Assembly (NCBI RefSeq): GCF_019703515.2
Contig: NC_059346.1
Span: forward strand, 50,513,501 to 50,577,500
Source of the DNA: Myxocyprinus asiaticus
Taxonomy: Eukaryota; Chordata; Actinopteri; Cypriniformes; Catostomidae
DNA: 64,000 nt
Direction: 5' to 3'
Below are positions 56,017-64,000 of the stretch, one piece after another. The notes below the pieces were generated by a model, which made no database searches, was not told the DNA's origin, and worked only from the letters and a program-made list of their open reading frames with translations. Numbering within the stretch: position 1 is the first letter of the stretch; every line of letters begins with the position of its first letter. A program made the translations under genes and the position numbers.

Positions 56017-56418
56017 TGTAACAGCTCACAAACAGAAGGGAAGGAGAACACAGGGAAGCAGGTTTTTCCAGGCTCAGGTAGGACTTTTAATCGGCCACTT
56101 CAATGCTTTACAAATTCACCAACTCGTCAGATTCACAGGCACGTAGACTTAAACTCATTAGCTTCACAGGTACTAGTAACTTAAACACATCAGCATCACA
56201 AACATAACAGATTAAACGTAGCAGCTTCAGGAGCACCGTGACCTTCTTTGTGCCAGACTATCTCACTCTCTGCTGGTGGTGTGACTGCTTATATGCCGCT
56301 CTCCCCATGCTCACTGGAATTAGAGACAGGTGTTACACATAATCTAGCTCAGGTGCAAGCGCCCCTTACCACTTTCTCTCTCTCCGGATGGACGCTTGAC
56401 CACACTCCCGCTGCCACA
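56017..56418 (-). mobile_element. Solo LTR inside a Tc1 element
   Basis: Minus strand TGTGGCAGCGGGAGTG ... GAGCTGTTACA, 402 bp. Flanks are ACTTT (56012-56016) and ACATT (56419-56423), a likely 5-bp TSD with one change. Its first ~130 bp resemble the solo LTR at 39538-39908 (GTGGTCAAGC, CCGGAGAGAGAGAAAG, GGTAAGGG, TAACACCTGTCTCTAAT), while the rest differs. Inferred origin is a Gmr1-like element. Confidence 0.85.
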
Positions 56419-56505
56419 ACATTGTTTAAACCCTTTGCAATAAAGATCTGTAAAGTTATTTGGATTTTTACAAAATTATCTTTAAAATAGTGTCCTGAAA
56501 AAGTT

Positions 56506-57740
56506 ACAAAGCATGGGATGAGTCTCAAAAGATATAATACAGTCTGCCAAAACCCTGTGATTTAGTAGCATTGAGTGATTAACCTTATCAATGACCCTTG
56601 CAAGAAAAACAAATAATAGGAATCATGGAAACAAAAATACTTTTTGCTGAACCTTTCACACACATACACATACAAACATAAGATAACATAAAAATTATAC
56701 AGACATTTCCTTCCTGTCTCTACCCTAAACCACCCACATCCTCACAAGACTTTGCTGCTCTTTAGGGAATAAAGTCCAAAAAATATAGGCATTGTTAGGA
56801 AGAACTATGGGCCGGAATATACCTGCACTACTCACTAATATCATTGGAACACTGAATGAGAATGAGTTCACGACAAGTGCATCTCTGCGGCATATAGCTG
56901 AAGGACTGCAGGGTTTTCAGTTTGTGGAAGAGTCTTAATACTGTCAATATAAAAAACAAATATAGCACCAATAATGCCAGACTCAGTTATGATTCATTAA
57001 AAACTACCCATGTTTTTCACCTCTATATTTTAACTATTATTGTTATTACTACTTATTATTAATAAATACATTAAAAATAATATTTGAGAAATATTTAGGA
57101 ATAGGTAAGTGTTCTTGATGGTGAAATCTTTAAACTGGGCAATCGATAATATCCACCATGTATTAAAAGATTTGTGCAATGGAAACATTTGAAAGTAGTG
57201 ATAGTGTGATTTAGTGATATTAAAATATGTTAACGACACTTTTTGACCAGCATATCCTGAGCATCCGTAACCTACAATAGATAGTGTTATTTTAAATATA
57301 GCTTATATATAACTTATACTTTATAAAAATAGTATACTGTATATGGTAACATTTTACGATAAGGTTCCATTTGTTAACATTAGTTAACAACTTTAGTTAA
57401 CATGAACAAACAATGAATTATACTTTTTGAGCACTTACAGATTTTTTTTTTAAATCAGAAGTTGTATTTTATAGTGTGCTGTTAGTTGATTAAAATGTGT
57501 AATTGCGAATAATCACAGAATTTATTTTGTAGTAAATCAATCAATTAATCACAGATTTAGAAAATGCTGAAATTTGACACCATATATACTTATTTTCCTG
57601 TAAAAATGCATTTATTTCCATTTTAGGAAAGGAAACAAAGCAATTAACATTTTCCAAACAAAGTCTTATAAAGATAGAAATACACTAAAATAGCACCAAT
57701 TCAAGTATCATGAAATGTTTCCCAAAATCTAAGGTGGTTT
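56506..57740. other. AT-rich intergenic DNA, no gene seen
   Basis: A dispersed repeat end (GGTAACATTTTACGATAAGG...TTAGTTAACATGAACAA) begins at about 57344 and fades by 57440. A stretch 57722-57768 (GTGGTTTTCACACTGGGCAC) abuts the truncated Gmr1 element and looks like a fragment of another repeat. No gene. Confidence 0.5.
57344..57440 (+). repeat. Dispersed DNA-transposon end (GGTAACATTTTACGATAAGG type)
   Basis: Resembles a widespread fish repeat whose end reads GGTAACACTTTACAATAAGG followed by TTAACATTAGTTAA. Only one end is clear. Confidence 0.55.
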
Positions 57741-59180
57741 TCACACTGGGCACATTTGCTGAGGTCCGAATTGGAAGGGCTGAAGTGTCAAGTACCAACG
57801 AGTGATCCACGCATTAGTATCCTTTATGCGGTGGAGCCACTGAAGCGGGGCGTGATCTGAGTGGAGGGTGAAGGCCCGCCCCAGCAGGTAGTTGCGGAGG
57901 GTTAGGACTGCCCACTTGATGGCAAGACACTCTTTCTCGATGGTGCTGTTCTTAGTCTCTCTCAAAGAGAGCTTACGACTAATGTACAGCACAGGGTGCT
58001 TCACACCCTCCACCTCCTGCGGGAACACGGCCCCCAACCCCCTCTCTGATGCATCCGTCTGTAAAATAAGGGGAAGAGAGAAGTTAGGAGCATGTAAAAG
58101 CTGCCCACCACAGAGTGCAGATTTCACTCTTGTGAAAGCCTGTTGGCATGCCTCCGTCCACTGGACCGGATCTGGTGCCACAATTTTAGTGAGATCAGTC
58201 AAGGGGCTGGTGACAAAAGAAAAATTAGGAACAAACCTTCTGTAATAGCCAGCCAGCCCTGTGACATCCTTTTTGGACTTGAGACGTGGGCAGGCCACTA
58301 ATGCTGCGGTTTTATCAATTTGGGGACGTACCTGCCCATGACCCAAGTGGAAGCCCAGATACCGTACTTCCACCAGCTCAATTGTGCACTTTTTCGGGTT
58401 TGCCGTGAGCCCCGCCCACCTCAGCGACCTCAGGACAGCTCTCAGATGCTGTATATGCCTCTGCCAATCACTACTGTATATAATAATATCATCCAAGTAG
58501 GCAGTGGCATATGCAGCGTGTGGCCAGAGGATCTTATCCATGAGGCGCTGGAACATGGCGGGAGCCCCGAACAAACCGAATGGAAGAGTGACGAATTGGT
58601 GTAATCCGAACGGTGTGGAAAAGGTAGTTTTTCCTCAGGATAATGGAGTTAAGGGGATCTGCCAATATCCCTTAGTTAAATCCAGAGTTGAATAAAACTG
58701 AGCCGCACCCAACCGATCGAGCAGTTTGTAAATTCGGGGCATTGGGTATGCGTCAAATTTAGACACCGTGTTGACTTTCTGGTAATCAACACAGAACCGG
58801 ACTGACCTGTCACTCTTAGGTACAAGAACAACCGGGCTCGCCCAATCGCTGTGCGATTCTTCTATTACCCCCATCTCGAGCATTGTCTCCAATTCGTCCC
58901 GAATCACTGTTTTCTTGTGTTCAGGTACGCAGTATGGCTGACTACGCACTACCACTCCCGGTGGGGTCTCGATATGGTGTTGTATGAGGTTAGTTCGACC
59001 GGGAAGAGGAGAGAACATGTCCGCAAACTCATTTTGCAACCTGGCCACCTCCGTGAGCTGGGATGGTGAGAGGTGGTCTCCACAAGGGACCGGGGTGAAT
59101 ATATCGGCTTTGAACTTCACCTCTGGCCTGAGCTCTGCCCTCTCTGGAACTATCATCATGGACATGGGGACTGCCTCTCT
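57741..59180 (-). pseudogene. Reverse transcriptase and RNase H of the Gmr1-type element
   Basis: The N-terminal RT part shares a 353-codon frame with the end of integrase: LETMLEMGVIEESHSDWASP, VRFCVDYQKVN, TLDLTKGYWQIPL. After a frame break near 58600, GAPAMFQRLMD leads to the catalytic TAYLDDIIIYS (YLDD at 58488-58499, intact). Then LAGYYRRFVPNFS and RNase H (LQTDASERGLGAV, STIEKECLAIKW, LHSDHAPLQWL). RNase H is cut short after QPFQF, and the last residues before the stop at 57741 come from flanking DNA. Confidence 0.88.
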
Positions 59181-59229
59181 CCACAATTTAAGGAGGTTGA
59201 GGTGGTAAATTTGACATGCCCCACCTCTA

Positions 59230-60268
59230 TCCGTTTGTTTAACTTCATAAACGAGATCCCCGACTCGCCGTGTAACCTCAAAGGGTCCTTGCCACTTGGT
59301 GAGTAATTTCGAGCTCGATGTGGGGAGTAATACAAGTACTTTGTCTCCCGGTGCAAATTCCCATAGCTGGGCACCCTTATTATACAGCCAGCTTTGTGTC
59401 TCTTGAACTTGGAGCAAATTCTGTTCCCAGTGTGTGTAGCTTTGCTCAAAGATCAAGGACATACTCAATTTCATTTTTGCTCTGGGAAGGTCCTTCCTTC
59501 CACGCCTCCCGTATGATGTCAAGCACCCCGTGGGGCCGGCGTCCATACAGGAGCTCGAAGGGGGAAACCCCGTGGAGACTTGCGGGACCTCCCTGACAAC
59601 AAATAATAGGGTGTCCAGCCATTTGTCCCAATTTCTAGCGTCCTTGTGTACGAACTTACGAATCATGTTTTTCAGGATTCGATTAAATCGTTCCACCAGC
59701 CGTCAGTTTGCAGGTGATAAACGCTGGTGCGAATCGATTTAATCCCCAGCAATTCATAAAGTTCACGTAGTGTTCGTGACGTAAATGTTGTGCCTTGGTC
59801 TGTGAGGATTTCTTTTGGAATCCCCACCCAGGAGATAATTGTGAAGAGTGCCTCCGCAACCCCGTGTGCTGAGATGTTGCGTAAAGTCACTGCTTCCGGA
59901 TATCGTGTTGCATAATCCACCAGGACTAATACAAAATGGTATCCACGTGCTGACCATTCTAAAGGTCCAACGAGGTCCATTCCAATTCTTTCGAAGGGGG
60001 CATCAATTAATGGTAATGGGCACAATGGCACTCTTGGGGTGGCCGGTGGATTCACCAACTGACATTCACGGCATGCAGCACACCATCTGCGTACATCTCC
60101 ACAAATGCCCGGCCAATAAAAGCGGGCCATTAAATGGTGTAATGTTCTCTCTGGTCCTAAGTGACCTACCATAGGATTGTGGTGAGCCGCCTGGAAAAGT
60201 GTTTTCAGACAGCTCCTCGGGACTAATAACTGGGTTGTATTTTCATGGGTTTGAGTGTCCTGTGTCAC
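59230..60268 (-). pseudogene. Integrase of the Gmr1-type element, upstream of RT
   Basis: The zinc-binding domain has HHNPMVGHLGPERTLHHL and CAACRECQLVN (His-Cys type, about 60075-60190). The core gives GMDLVGPLE (Asp, about 59970), LTDQGTTFTS (Asp, about 59790) and ERFNR (Glu, about 59685), so all three catalytic positions are present. A one-base shift near 59690 separates the Glu from the rest. After it come a C-terminal domain (KVLVLLPTSSSKLLTKWQGPFEVTRR) and a linker running without interruption into reverse transcriptase. Confidence 0.88.
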
Positions 60269-60483
60269 TCAATACAACCGGTCCCTAATAACTGAAAAGT
60301 ACGGGTATGTGAGGGCAACGTCCGGCTGGAGCTGCTGACCATCGATTACTCTCACTTGGTCAAAGGCGTGCCTAAGGGTTTCGTCACGTGACTGCTCTAG
60401 AAGGAAGTCCCCCTCTGGGAATTCCCTGAGGGCGGGAATACTGGAGGATTCCCCTCTTGCATCATTCTGACGCTGAGCAGACA

Positions 60484-60930
60484 TCACGTCACACACCGTG
60501 TTTTCGGTTTGCAGGACCCATCCGCACACAGCGCTTTCAATAAACTTTTAAACCCCGGCCAATTTGTTCCCAAAATCAGCAGATGGGTGAGGTGGAAATT
60601 AACCATGGCCTCCACTCTATGTTTTACTCCCTGAAATTGAATAACGGTGGTCACTACTGGGTATTTGTGAACATCCCCGTGCACACACCTCACCAACACC
60701 CTGTGATTTGTACCCAAAGCTCCGTCATGAACCAAGCCGTGGTGGATCGAGGTTTGATTGCAACCTGAATCCACCAGGGTTTGGTATGTATGCCCCTTAA
60801 TCCTTACCAGTATGCGATACGTCCCAGCTCGATTGGGGGCGGCCTGTGTTGTGTCGGGGACCCAGATCCACGTACCCACTACCATTACCAGACACCGATC
60901 CCGGACGTGTCCCGGCTCCCTGCAACCCAA
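60484..60930 (-). pseudogene. Protease with degraded zinc knuckle, Gmr1-type element
   Basis: The frame opens with CREPGHVRDRC, the second half of a CCHC knuckle whose first Cys is missing from this frame. It then reads YRILVRIKGHTYQTLVDSGC, the aspartic protease signature (DSG at about 60766-60774). LTHLLILGTNWPGF is the typical second half of the fold. A short region of unclear coding (60269-60483) connects to integrase. Confidence 0.8.
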
Positions 60931-60949
60931 CAGACCGGCCCAGGCTCCC

Positions 60950-61748
60950 CGGCTGCACCTGTGGCGGCGGAGACATCACCTTGGGAAGGACAACGCAGAG
61001 GGGTAGGGGAGGGGGTCGGCATGTAATGCAGCCTGCGGAAGCGGGCGCAGGTTTGGGTAAATACGCAGGCCGCCATGTGGGCTTCGGCCAGCTAGACGGC
61101 ATCATCAACCGACGTGGGGCGATGGCACTGGACCCATTCTGTGGTCTTCTTGGGCAGACGAATGGTCAGCTGCTCCAGCACCATCAGCTCTATTATGTCC
61201 TCCACGGAGCACCCTTCCCCGGTTAGCACCCATTTTCAGCAGGCATCCCGAAGCTGCTGGGAAAATGCAAACGGGCGGCCGACTTCACTCAGTGTAAGGG
61301 AGCAAAACTGCTGCCAATGTTATTTGGGGGTGCGGCCCACCCGTTGTAGGACAGCGGTCTTCAGTTTCGCATATTCCAGGCGGTCTTCAGCTGGCAGTTA
61401 TTGCACCATGAGTTGGGCCTCCCCGGAAAGCAGCGGTAGCAAGTGGAGGGCCCACTGGGCTTGAGGCCAGCCGGTGGCGGTGGCTGAGTGTTCAAAGAGG
61501 CCCAGGAACACCTCTGGGTCATCCTGGGGGCCCATCTTCATCAGGAGGAGGTGCGGCTTCATCGCTGCCTCCGGGGTCGTGGCGGAGGATCCGCCTGGAG
61601 CTAACCAGCTCCGTAGAGCCTGCCGATCCTCGGCCTGGGCCAAGAGGAGCTCCTGGAAATATCGCTTCTGGGCGAGCAGGGTTTGGTGATAGGTCTCCTG
61701 GATGCTAGCCAGGGTGCGGATGACTTCGCCCAGCAGTGAGGTGTCCAT
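60950..61748 (-). pseudogene. Gag of the Gmr1-type element
   Basis: The start at 61748 gives MDTSLLGEVIRTLASIQETY, a likely coiled-coil N-terminus (QKRYFQELLLAQAEDRQAL). The capsid part follows with KMGPQDDPEVFLGLFEHSA and WALHLLPLLSGEAQ. A TAA at about 61398 ends the first frame. Fragments downstream (about 61200-61390) continue the capsid in other frames. The length is compatible with a gag of ~350 codons before decay. Confidence 0.78.
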
Positions 61749-61792
61749 GGTGACCAGTCTTCTTCCTTCGATGTCCCAGGTTTCAGCACCAG

Positions 61793-62175
61793 TGTAAAGG
61801 TTCCAACAGGAAGGAAGTGGGAAGCGGGTTGGCAGTCCAGGTAAATCAGGTAAATCAGCTTTTATTCAAGTGTTCAGCTTCATAGACAAAGTATAGGCTT
61901 TTCAGCTTCATAAACAAAGAGCAGGCTTTTCAGATTCACAAACACCAAAAAGGCTTTTCAGCTTCACAAACACCAAACTGACTTCACGGATATAGAAGTG
62001 GCTTTTCAGCTTCAAGCAGCTCTCTCCCCCTCACTGGCATTCTCGGCGGCCTTTTCAAGCCCATGTCCGTCGTCACTGTAAGGAGAAACAGGTGTTATGC
62101 ATTAATCACCAGGTGATGGCCCTTACCGCTTCCTCTCTCCCCAGTGACAGACACACGACCATGTCCCGCTCCACA
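61793..62175 (-). repeat. 5' LTR of the Gmr1-type element
   Basis: Minus strand TGTGGAGCGGGACATGG ... GGAACCTTTACA, 383 bp. Two bases inside it lies TGGTGCTGAAACCTGGGA (about 61773-61790), which has the TGG start of a tRNA primer site. GGTTTTTGGTGT-like and GAAGCTGAAAAG units repeat within the LTR (about 61868-62020). Confidence 0.85.
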
Positions 62176-62350
62176 ACCTCACTCTCCTGACCTCAAGAGG
62201 TGCACTAGCGACTGACGCTAGAGGCTGTAGCCTTTAGCACACCCGCCTCCCATACCGGAGACGCTGGTTCGAGTCCCGTACAGAGCGGGTAGAACAGGAG
62301 TGTCACAATGGTGCCATGACCTGGATGGGAGTGAGGTTTTGAGGGGTGAG

Positions 62351-62537
62351 TGTAACAGGAGCCAGCTGATAGATAGCTGTGCAATGTGTATAAACATCAC
62401 TCTCCTGACCTCAAGAGGTGCACTAGTGACTGATGCTAGAGGCTGAAGCCTTTAGCCTCCTTGTTAGAGCACCCGCCTCCCATGCCGGAGATGCTGGTTC
62501 GAATCCCATACGGAGCAGATAGAACAGGAGCGTCACA
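62351..62537 (+). repeat. Complete LTR-like unit with TATA box and tRNA-like B box
   Basis: 187 bp. TATAAA lies at 62389-62394. GTTAGAGCACCCGCCTCCCA (62463-62482) resembles the distal D-arm and anticodon arm of a tRNA (loop CTCCCAT, anticodon CCC, Gly-like). The B box GGTTCGAATCC at 62496-62506 is a perfect match to consensus. The 5' acceptor/A-box part is degenerate, so it is not a functional tRNA gene but could still recruit TFIIIC. Confidence 0.75.
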
Positions 62538-62580
62538 ATGGTGCCATGACCTGGATGGGAGTGAGGTTTAGGGGGGTGAG

Positions 62581-62760
62581 TGTAACAGGAGCCAGCTGAT
62601 AGATAGCTGTGCAATGTGTATAAACCTCACTCTCCTGACCTCAAGAGGTGCATTAATGACTGACGCTAGAGTCTTTAGCCTCCTTGTTAGCGCACCCAAC
62701 TCCCATGCCAGAGACGCTGGTTCGAGTCCCGTACGGAGCGGGTAGAACAGGAGCGTCACA
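62581..62760 (+). repeat. Second complete LTR-like unit
   Basis: 180 bp, TATAAA at 62619-62624, B box GGTTCGAGTCC at 62719-62729. It lacks a few bases present in the previous unit (GAGGCTGAAGCC shortened). Confidence 0.75.
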
Positions 62761-62765
62761 CAAGG

Positions 62766-63012
62766 TATTCATTTGCAGCTCTGTTTACACTACATGGTCA
62801 CTCACGCTCATGTCCAAGGTGAAGTCACCGCCACTGTCATCCCCTATTATACCCTATATTTATACCCTGTAATAGTATATAGTATTTATAGGGTTATACC
62901 CTACATTTTTCTGTTATAAAATTGTATTTCAATGAATGACTAGAACAACAATATTTGATGTTTGAAATTGTATTTGTATGTGATTGTGATGTATTTTTTA
63001 TTTTTTTGGGAC
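62766..63012. other. Short AT-rich spacer
   Basis: No feature recognised apart from imperfect TATACCCTA direct repeats (about 62845-62910). Confidence 0.5.
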
Positions 63013-63853
63013 TTTAAGGAATGTGTGGATTCAACCACGGTCTTCTGTGTGGTGGGAGGAAATAAGTGCCCATTGGACAGACACAGAATATCTATTGAAC
63101 TTCAGGATGAGAAAGACCATGTTCCATCGTTAATGTAATATACTTAGGCCCTTTCTCAGTCGACAGGTCACAAGGCTCAGAGCACCAATTACGGTGGAGC
63201 ATCGTGAAGCAATTTGCCTGTGGCGGCTAGCTACAAACCTTGAGTACCGTTCCATACCACATTTGTTTGGAATTGACTTATCTACTGTTCGTAAAATCAC
63301 ACAATCAGTCACAAGTATTATTACCACACACATGCTACCACAGTGGATTAAAACACTTAGTGAGAGAGAGTTTTGGGACATTGCACAAGGCTTCAGGGAA
63401 CATTGGGGATTTCCACAATGTGGGGGTGCCATAAATGGCATTATTGCCCTGCCAGATAACCCTGTAGAGTACTACTACTGAAAGGGGTCATACTCTATCA
63501 TTCTCAAAGGGTGTAGTTGATGACCATTTGAAATTCTGAGACATAAATGTAGGCTCGCCAGGGAGAGTGCACGACGCCCATGTATTCGCAAATTCTACCA
63601 GAGAAGTCAGAGTTGCATGCTCTTTCCCACCTTTACAGAGACAATGGAGGGGATAGATGTCCCACTTGTGCTACTTGGAGATTCAGCATATCCTTTGCTA
63701 CCATGGCTTATGAAGCCCTTCAAAGAAAGAGCTGGATTACCTCCCATTCAGCACAATTTCAATTACAGGCTAAGCAGGGCACGAATGGTTGTGGAGCGAG
63801 CTTTTGGGTGCCTTAAGGGAAGGTGGCGGTGTCTGCTTAAGAGGTGTAATAAC
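63013..63853 (+). pseudogene. HARBI1-like PIF/Harbinger transposase, interrupted by a DIRS
   Basis: Harbinger transposases are DDE enzymes, and vertebrates also keep a domesticated relative, HARBI1. Here SSVWWEEISAHWTDTEYLLNF opens the region, with a TAA at 63131-63133. The frame then gives EAICLWRLATNLEYRSI PHLFGI and the first catalytic block CGGAINGI (about 63418-63441), where the usual Asp is Asn. A TGA at 63479 and a frame change follow. The second block LLGDSAYPLLPWLMKPF (about 63671-63720) and third block RARMVVERAFGCLKGRW keep Asp and Glu. The protein is cut at 63853 by the DIRS end, before the helical C-terminus. Whether the source was an element or a host HARBI1-like gene cannot be told here. 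Confidence 0.85.
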
Positions 63854-64000
63854 GTCCTGGTTACTTGCGTAACCTCCATTCCCTGATGGAGGGAACGAGA
63901 CGTTGTGTCGATGTAGTGACACTAGGGGTCACTCTTGGGATGCCGAGACACCTCTGGTCTTTGATAAAAGGCCAATGAAAAACGGCGAGTGGTATTTGCA
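63854..64000 (-). mobile_element. DIRS-type retrotransposon, copy 4 (right end only, runs off window)
   Basis: Reads like the outer right end of copies 1 and 3 in reverse complement: GTTACTTGCGTAACCTCC, ATTCCCTGATGGAGGGAACG, TTGTGTCGATGTAGTGACAC, GGCCAATGAAAA. The base triplet AAC just outside (63851-63853) is GTT on the element's strand, the same flank as copy 1. The body lies beyond position 64000. Confidence 0.85.

Larger units (their letters stand above)
54856..56505 (-). mobile_element. Tc1-like transposon split by a solo LTR
   Basis: A fish Tc1 family recognisable over almost its whole minus-strand length, from leader (GTCCTGAAAAAG.. at 56490) to the 3' part (GGTGGCCACACCAGATACTG near 54900). 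The leader is interrupted at 56016/56419 by a 402-bp LTR: Tc1 sequence AAGCATGGAAAAC stops on one side and resumes with TTTAAACCC on the other. The left boundary is uncertain because the terminal repeat is diverged. Confidence 0.82.
57769..62175 (-). mobile_element. Gmr1-type Ty3/gypsy element, 3'-truncated
   Basis: Minus strand. The 5' LTR is at 61793-62175, followed by gag, zinc knuckle, protease, integrase, reverse transcriptase and RNase H, in that order. Integrase upstream of RT is the hallmark of the Gmr1 clade, first described from Atlantic cod. All other Ty3/gypsy elements have RT first. The element is cut within RNase H at about 57769 and has no 3' LTR. Its 5' LTR edge falls inside an LTR-like unit of the tRNA-bearing array (62177 on), so it probably inserted there. 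All frames are damaged. Confidence 0.9.
62177..62760 (+). mobile_element. Tandem TRIM-like element with tRNA-like module in its LTR
   Basis: Three LTR-like units (62177-62307 truncated, 62351-62537, 62581-62760) start TGTAACAGGAGCC and end CGTCACA, giving the TG..CA ends of LTRs. The two spacers (62308-62350, 62538-62580) are both 43 bp. Each spacer begins, one base in, with TGGTGCCATGACCTGGAT, a tRNA-type primer site (15 of 18 bases fit a tRNA-His-type site, from memory), and ends in a purine tract GGGAGTGAGG...GGGGTGAG before the next TGT. Each full LTR carries TATAAA about 39 bases from its start and a tRNA-like segment with a B box. There is no coding capacity. The left unit is cut by the Gmr1-type LTR. 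Confidence 0.72.

Noticed and set aside
62441..62515. A tRNA-Gly(CCC) gene
   Set aside because: The B box and anticodon loop fit, but the acceptor stem and A box do not form properly and the unit recurs inside LTR-like repeats. Called a tRNA-like module instead.

Overview
The window reads as intergenic DNA of a teleost fish, most likely a cyprinid. It has AT-rich non-coding background, long (TA)n/(TG)n microsatellites, a tRNA-headed SINE of the kind common in cyprinids, many Tc1-like elements, hAT and Harbinger remnants, Ty3/gypsy elements, and several DIRS-type retrotransposons. I found no host protein-coding gene I could support. Almost every long open frame belongs to a mobile element, and every element gene I examined is broken by a stop, frameshift, deletion or lost catalytic residue. 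The calls rest on reading motifs, terminal repeats and target-site duplications (TSDs) by eye, so boundaries without a TSD are approximate.

Layout. 0-15 kb: a SINE with a 15-bp TSD; two oppositely oriented copies of a ~1 kb repeat (3.0-4.05 and 8.8-9.7 kb); a chain of Tc1 relics and a palindromic MITE set among (TA)n/(TG)n tracts (5.2-7.9 kb); two more damaged Tc1 elements (12.7-14.6 kb). 15-18 kb: a small hAT element with an 8-bp TSD, abutted by a gag-only LTR element on the minus strand with a 5-bp TSD. 19.5-26.5 kb: a hAT insertion with the 8-bp TSD TTTTAGAA that contains a nearly full-length DIRS element. 30-32.5 kb: a second DIRS, truncated. 34-42.8 kb: an LTR cluster, namely a Tf1/sushi-type Ty3/gypsy chromovirus (TSD ATTAG), a solo LTR (TSD AACAC), and a second gag-only LTR element with a large 33-bp minisatellite (6-bp TSD). 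47.5-52.3 kb: a third DIRS, minus strand. 54.9-56.5 kb: a Tc1 element split by a solo LTR. 57.7-62.2 kb: a Gmr1-type Ty3/gypsy element whose integrase lies upstream of reverse transcriptase. 62.2-62.8 kb: three tandem LTR-like units with 43-bp spacers, each unit carrying a tRNA-like Pol III B box. 63.0-64.0 kb: a HARBI1-like transposase pseudogene cut by a fourth DIRS that runs off the window.

How the parts relate. Three nesting events are clear: DIRS in hAT, solo LTR in Tc1, DIRS in Harbinger. A fourth is likely: Gmr1 into the tRNA-bearing LTR units. The two Tf1/sushi-like families share a leader design in which the sequence just inside the 5' LTR is complementary to the predicted mRNA 5' end, implying self-primed reverse transcription. 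The gag-only family has no pol and would depend on proteins from an autonomous relative. The three larger DIRS copies each lack a different internal block, so none can be autonomous.

The most notable item is the 62.2-62.8 kb array. It looks like a terminal-repeat retrotransposon in miniature (TRIM) with a tRNA-like module inside its LTR, analogous in layout to the plant Cassandra elements that carry 5S rRNA in theirs.
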